A DNA stretch of 44,855 nucleotides from assembly GCA_005223035.1 (NCBI GenBank), contig NJBK01000023.1, positions 1 to 44,855 on the forward strand. Direction: 5' to 3'. Positions 41,162 to 44,855 of this stretch are shown here, in pieces. Below the pieces are notes generated by a model. That model saw only the letters and a program-made list of their open reading frames with translations. It did no database searches and was not told the DNA's origin. The DNA comes from Chloroflexi bacterium B3_Chlor. GTDB lineage: Bacteria > Chloroflexota > Anaerolineae > UBA7937 > B3-Chlor. Made by a program: the position numbers and the translations under genes. The stretch's first letter is position 1; each line of letters opens with the position of its first letter.

Positions 41162-42984
41162 TGGCAACAGGTGGCTTCCACGGACAGATCCTGCGGGTCG
41201 ATCTCAGCCAGGGAAAGGTCAGTACAGAGAGCCTGGAAGACGACCTGGCTCGAGACTTCGTAGGCGGGCGGGGATTAGGAAGCGCGATCCTATGGCGTGA
41301 GCTTCCAGCCCAGACAGACGCCCTCTCTCCCAAGAACAAGTTGATCTTCGCTACCGGCCCCCTGAATGGCACTGGGGCAGCCCTCTCCTCTCGCTACGAG
41401 TTGGTGACCAAATCACCCCTCACCAACACCATCTTGAGCACCAATTCCGGCGGCCGCTTCCCCATCGCCCTGAAGAGGACGAGCTTCGATGCCCTGATCA
41501 TAGAGGGTGAGTCCCAGAACCCCTGTTACCTATGGGTAGACGACCAGAAGGTGGAACTCAGAGATGCCTCCCAATTGTGGGGGATGAACAGCCACGAGAC
41601 CACCGAGCGGCTGCTAGAAGAGACATCCCCCAAGGCAGCGGTAGCCTGTATCGGACCCGCGGGAGAGAAAGGCGTGCTTCTTGCCTCGGTGATGAACGAA
41701 AAGGACCGGGCGGCGGGACGGGGCGGGGCTGGCTGTGTAATGGGGGCGAAGAAACTGAAGGCGGTCGTGGTCCAGGGGAGCCACAAGACACCGGTAGCCG
41801 ACCCTGAGGCGTTCCAGGAGGCGAGGAAGAACGCTCTTACAATCGTGAGCGAGGCCCCTATCACCAAGAACGCCCTCAAGGAGTACGGAACCGCGGTTCT
41901 CATCAATATCATCAACCAATTCGGTGCCCTCCCTACCCGGAACTTCCAAGAAGGGTACTTCCCGGACGCCGACTCCGTCTCCGGGGAGACACTCAAAGAA
42001 CTCCTCTACGAGCGCAGCGTGGCCTGCGCAACCTGCCCCGTGGCCTGCGGTAGAGCCACCAAGACGGCGAATCGCAGTGGGGAAGGACCTGAGTTCGAAA
42101 CCATGTGGGCACTGGGCCCCGCGTGCGGGGTGAAGGATCTGGAACTGATCACTGAGGCCAATTACAACTGCAACGAATCCGGTTTCGATACCATTTCCGC
42201 TGGCAGCACCATCGCCTGTGCCATGGAATTGTGGGAGAGAGGATATCTGGACACTGCCACCCAGGACATGATCAGGGAGCAGTTGGGAGGGGAGCTGCGT
42301 TTCGGAAATGGCGAAGCTGTCCTCAAATGCACCGAACTGATCGGCAGAAACGAGGGCTTCGGCAAACTCCTGGCCGAGGGCTCCCTCCGACTGGCCTCCC
42401 TGTTCGCCCACCCTGAGCTGTCCATGAGCGTCAAGGGTCTGGAACTCCCCGCCTATGACCCTCGCGGCTTCAACGCCATGGGACTGGCCTATGCCACTTC
42501 CAACCGGGGTGGTTGCCATCTACGGGCCTATTTCGTCGGCCCCGAAGCTCTGGCCACTCCCTACGCCGTGGATCGCTTCGCCAGCGAGGGCAAACCCGCT
42601 CTTGTCATCCTCTATCAGGACCTGAGCGCGGTCATCGACTCCCTGGGCCTCTGCATCTTCACCATCTTCGCGCTCAACCCGGAGCATTACGCCAGCCTTC
42701 TCTCCACCGTGACCGGCGAGCCTTTGGACGGCAGACAACTGCTGAGAATGGGCGAAAGGATCTGGAACCTGGAGCGCCTCTTCAACCTCAGAGAGGGCTT
42801 CGCCAAGGAAGACGATCGATTACCGCCCAGGTTCTCCCAGGAGACCTTGCCCCGCGGCCACTCCAAGAACCAGGTAGTAGACCTCGAGCCGTTGCTGGAA
42901 GAGTACTATCGACTCCGCGGTTGGGACGAAGAGGGCGTGCCCACGAAAGAGAAGCTAAACGAGTTGGGGTTGGAAGCAGTCTAG
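41161..42984 (+). CDS. Aldehyde:ferredoxin oxidoreductase (tungsten AOR family)
   Basis: A 607-aa AOR-family enzyme that oxidises aldehydes to acids using ferredoxin and a tungstopterin. The N-terminus has VDLSQGKV and DFVGGRGLGS (33-41 region) typical of the pterin-binding domain. The [4Fe-4S] ligands are Cys289, Cys292, Cys296 (CATCPVAC) and Cys498 (GLCIF). The start ATG overlaps the aldolase stop, so translation is coupled; the longer open frame to 41044 lies within deoC. Oxidation of the aldehyde made by the aldolase is the simplest link. It indicates an anaerobic, ferredoxin-based metabolism. Confidence 0.93.
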   Translation: MATGGFHGQILRVDLSQGKVSTESLEDDLARDFVGGRGLGSAILWRELPAQTDALSPKNKLIFATGPLNGTGAALSSRYELVTKSPLTNTILSTNSGGRFPIALKRTSFDALIIEGESQNPCYLWVDDQKVELRDASQLWGMNSHETTERLLEETSPKAAVACIGPAGEKGVLLASVMNEKDRAAGRGGAGCVMGAKKLKAVVVQGSHKTPVADPEAFQEARKNALTIVSEAPITKNALKEYGTAVLINIINQFGALPTRNFQEGYFPDADSVSGETLKELLYERSVACATCPVACGRATKTANRSGEGPEFETMWALGPACGVKDLELITEANYNCNESGFDTISAGSTIACAMELWERGYLDTATQDMIREQLGGELRFGNGEAVLKCTELIGRNEGFGKLLAEGSLRLASLFAHPELSMSVKGLELPAYDPRGFNAMGLAYATSNRGGCHLRAYFVGPEALATPYAVDRFASEGKPALVILYQDLSAVIDSLGLCIFTIFALNPEHYASLLSTVTGEPLDGRQLLRMGERIWNLERLFNLREGFAKEDDRLPPRFSQETLPRGHSKNQVVDLEPLLEEYYRLRGWDEEGVPTKEKLNELGLEAV

Positions 42985-43065
42985 GTCAGCGCCGCCACGC
43001 AAGTATGGGGCGGGCTTCCGGGGGCAGCTGGCACATCGTTCTTGCACACCCTAGTCACTCCGGGC
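42985..43065 (+). other. Short spacer, no terminator seen
   Basis: About 80 nt between the AOR stop and the tRNA-Glu promoter. No clear hairpin-T terminator. Confidence 0.4.
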
Positions 43066-43094
43066 TTGACCTGGGGGCTTCTCTGCGCTATAAT
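43066..43094 (+). promoter_or_regulatory. Promoter of tRNA-Glu
   Basis: TTGACC, 17 nt, TATAAT on the plus strand, 12 nt before the mature tRNA. Confidence 0.88.
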
Positions 43095-43106
43095 AGACAA
43101 GTAGAT

Positions 43107-43179
43107 GCCCCCATCGTCTAGTGGACTAGGACACCACCCTTTCAAGGTGGCGACGCGGATTCGAATTCCGCTGGGGGCA
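43107..43179 (+). tRNA. tRNA-Glu (anticodon TTC), CCA not encoded
   Basis: GCCCCCA at the 5' end pairs with TGGGGGC at the 3' end, followed by discriminator A. The anticodon arm CCACC-CTTTCAA-GGTGG gives anticodon TTC. The T-arm contains GGATTCGAATTCC. The bases after the discriminator are CTT, so CCA must be added by an enzyme, unlike tRNA-Pro in this window. Confidence 0.95.
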
Positions 43180-43230
43180 CTTCCATTGTGAGCGAGCCCT
43201 CGTGCCTATGCCAGCTGCCCGAAGCGGGAC

Positions 43231-43260
43231 CTGCGACGGCGCAGGCGGTTCGAGTCCGCT
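43231..43260 (+). other. tRNA T-arm-like fragment
   Basis: GGCGG-TTCGAGT-CCGCT has the exact form of a tRNA T-arm, preceded by CTGCG-ACGG-CGCAG, which resembles a long variable arm. No matching acceptor, D or anticodon arms are found around it, so this is not a complete tRNA. It may be a remnant left by an integration event or a decayed tRNA gene. Confidence 0.35.
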
Positions 43261-43279
43261 ATGATTGTGATGTCTCCTG

Positions 43280-44278
43280 TCAGGATATGGAAAACGCTCG
43301 TTTACCGTCGAGGGTCTTATTCGCAAAATACCGTGACATTATCTCCCAGTCCTTGCTCAAGAGATCACTCTGAACCATGTACTCGTAAACATCTTCCCAG
43401 GTGATTCGCATGAATCTCCTGCCCTGCTCTTCCTTGATAAGCTTCTTGAAATAATGCTCGATGCCGAGCTCTCTCACTGACAATACCAGGCAGACAAGAT
43501 AGAAATCCAGCCCTAGCCTCTCGGCCAGGGAACAGCCAATCACCCAGAATCTCATCAATTGGTAGTAACCCGCATCTATCACCCCTCCAACCGACTGTCT
43601 CAGGAAACGGTCGCCTCTGCTGTACCGCCCTATTCTCTCCTCTTTCTCCTCCGCCGTGTGATTGCGGTTGAAATCACCAGTGCACGCTGCCTTCATTTTT
43701 GCTTCTATGACGAACAGGGCTCCATCGCTTGGCACGATCAGATCAGGCTCTGATGCCTGCTGGGGACGTTCTCCAAACTCTTCTCTTGCCCTTGCTAGCT
43801 CATCCCACACATCCCGTTGAGAGTCTGAGTATGACCAGTACACCATTTCGGGATTTGTCACGGGTGAACTGCACAGTCCCGCCAGGAACCCCGATAGCAG
43901 CTTCTGGCTATCCATGAACCTGAAAACGTTCCAGGTGACAGCGTCTTCGCTATTCTCGTGGTGTAGTTGTGCGCTACTCCTCTTGGCAGCCAGTATTCTA
44001 TCGAGAAGGTCTCGATCCACATCTTCATGCCACAGTAGGTTGTCTTGCAGATCCCGATAGATGAAAGTGGTCGGAGTGATGTAGATCCCATGCTCTTTGC
44101 AGAGAAACTGATCGAACTGCTCTCCTCCCTTGACTGCCCCTCTCTCAAGATAGGCATCTAACGATTTGGGGGTACCTCTCGCCATCCTGGTGAGCAGGGT
44201 TCCGCATCCGACAACGGGACAGTTGACCGTGTCCCCTTCCACCTCAATCCTCTCCTTGAGCTCTTCCATTCCGAACAT
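43280..44278 (-). CDS. PD-(D/E)XK nuclease-fold protein with N-terminal zinc site
   Basis: A 332-aa protein. The restriction-endonuclease-like core is EPDLIVPSDG...FVIEAKMKA with Asp179, Glu192 and Lys194. An upstream acidic motif SEDAVTWNVFRF (about 110-121) is typical of a large family of PD-(D/E)XK proteins. The N-terminal ~70 residues contain CPVVGC (20-25) and CKEH (60-63), likely a zinc ribbon. GAGGAGGT lies five bases before ATG at 44278, which decides the start over the open frame to 44410. It could be a defence nuclease or a restriction-like enzyme; no helicase or methylase neighbour is in the window. Confidence 0.8.
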   Translation of the reverse strand: MFGMEELKERIEVEGDTVNCPVVGCGTLLTRMARGTPKSLDAYLERGAVKGGEQFDQFLCKEHGIYITPTTFIYRDLQDNLLWHEDVDRDLLDRILAAKRSSAQLHHENSEDAVTWNVFRFMDSQKLLSGFLAGLCSSPVTNPEMVYWSYSDSQRDVWDELARAREEFGERPQQASEPDLIVPSDGALFVIEAKMKAACTGDFNRNHTAEEKEERIGRYSRGDRFLRQSVGGVIDAGYYQLMRFWVIGCSLAERLGLDFYLVCLVLSVRELGIEHYFKKLIKEEQGRRFMRITWEDVYEYMVQSDLLSKDWEIMSRYFANKTLDGKRAFSIS

Positions 44279-44328
44279 GTCGGACCTCCTCGGATTAGTG
44301 GCTTGCCTGAATCTCACATCCCGGCACC

Positions 44329-44855
44329 CTAGGATTCGGTTGTGCTGATGAGTTCCCGCATGAAACCTGGAACATCGCTCACATCCAGAACCTTGAATAC
44401 ATCCGTCCATAGGAAGCTCTTGTGAGTCTTGGAAGTCTGGCCCACCTTCTGAACCAGAAACACGAACTGAGTCTCGATTCCCAACAGATCTTCCATCAAG
44501 TACTCCTGCAAACTGGTCTGTTTCACGTACCCTAGATTGCGAGACTGGAAGATCTTCTTCTCGGTTGCCTGTTGTGGATAGGAACTCTCGGGAGACTTGA
44601 ACTTCGCTTCAATACACACGGCGTGATCTCTCGACGTATGAATGACTATGTCTGGCTTTGCATTGAACGCCCACTTGAACATGCAGACTTTCAAGAACTC
44701 ACTGTTGTTTTCGATTGTCTTGTCGTATCTTGGCACACTCCACAGCCCCGGGCTCTGAATGTAAGTGCTGGATGGCTTCGGAACAGCGCCAAAGTGCCTG
44801 TTGAAGTCCACGGTGTCCATCTTTCGCAGCTCATTCACGTTCAGAGGCTCCAACA
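44329..44855 (-). CDS. Second PD-(D/E)XK nuclease-fold protein, partial
   Basis: The frame is open to the right edge, so the N-terminus is missing. The visible 174 aa contain KPDIVIHTSRDHAVCIEAKFKS, with the Asp and the Glu-x-Lys of the PD-(D/E)XK core. A C-terminal domain with LVQKVGQTSKTHKSFLWTDVF follows. It is 50 nt upstream of the other nuclease-like gene on the same strand, so the two are probably one operon. The family is not recognised beyond the fold. Confidence 0.75.
   Translation of the reverse strand, partial: LEPLNVNELRKMDTVDFNRHFGAVPKPSSTYIQSPGLWSVPRYDKTIENNSEFLKVCMFKWAFNAKPDIVIHTSRDHAVCIEAKFKSPESSYPQQATEKKIFQSRNLGYVKQTSLQEYLMEDLLGIETQFVFLVQKVGQTSKTHKSFLWTDVFKVLDVSDVPGFMRELISTTES

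Noticed and set aside
41614-42519. 301-codon minus-strand ORF
   Set aside because: Antisense to the AOR gene, which has all cluster-binding cysteines; typical mirror ORF in GC-rich coding DNA.
43180-43279. A second complete tRNA after tRNA-Glu
   Set aside because: Only the T-arm-like part can be drawn; no acceptor complement or anticodon arm is present, so I list it as a fragment.

Overview
The window looks like a chromosomal segment of an anaerobic Chloroflexota bacterium (Anaerolineae/Dehalococcoidia-like). I infer this from several features: secreted proteins with long Thr/Pro 'TPTPTST' linkers, an LysM protein with N-terminal zinc ribbons, a YfhO-type membrane protein, a tungsten-type aldehyde:ferredoxin oxidoreductase, and moderately high GC. 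The assignment is inference; there is no rRNA or other decisive marker. Genes are dense, often overlap by ATGA or TGATG, and frequently use TTG or GTG starts. At least fourteen sigma70-like promoters of the form TTGNNN-16/17/18-TATAAT can be read directly.

Layout. 1-1.3 kb: 3' part of a secreted TolB-like beta-propeller protein. 1.4-8.7 kb (minus): one operon of three large multi-pass membrane glycosyltransferase-like proteins from a strong promoter, ending in a 59-aa ORF that resembles the N-terminus of a TtcA-type tRNA thiolase. 8.8-11.9 kb (minus): tRNA-Pro with its own promoter and terminator, then a PdtaS-like histidine kinase, an ANTAR response regulator and NAD synthetase (nadE, apparently with a CTG start). 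11.9-13.6 kb (minus): a GT2 glycosyltransferase and lipB. 13.7-18.3 kb (plus): M20 amidohydrolase, DUF89 protein, MrfA-like DEAH helicase. 18.5-20 kb (minus): murJ.

20.1-23.2 kb: a stand-alone CpaF-like protein that has lost essentially all ATPase residues, convergent with a two-gene operon of unrecognised proteins (563 aa, and a 142-aa Cys-rich protein). 23.2-27.4 kb: rpsT, then a divergent envelope cluster with the zinc-ribbon/LysM protein on one side and two small membrane proteins plus a Thr/Pro-rich FN3/FxLYD-like protein on the other. 27.4-30.9 kb (plus): NADPH glutamate synthase-like flavoprotein, a clan GH-A glycosidase-like lipoprotein or anchored protein, and an orphan amino-acid-type solute-binding protein.

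30.9-39.2 kb (minus): a long run consisting of a frameshifted small gene, a COG1856-like radical SAM enzyme (candidate LipS-type lipoyl synthase component), dihydrolipoamide dehydrogenase, RNase III, SMC (own promoter overlapping the rnc stop) and asparaginase. 39.5-43 kb (plus): signal peptidase I, a DeoC-family aldolase with an extra four-cysteine tail, and an aldehyde ferredoxin oxidoreductase translationally coupled to it. 43.1-44.9 kb: tRNA-Glu, a tRNA T-arm-like fragment and two minus-strand PD-(D/E)XK nuclease-fold proteins that look like an accessory or defence island entering from the right edge.

The best candidates for undescribed biology are the catalytically dead CpaF-like protein, the unknown 563/142-aa gene pair opposite it, the aldolase-Cys-tail/AOR unit, and the paired PD-(D/E)XK proteins beside tRNA sequences.
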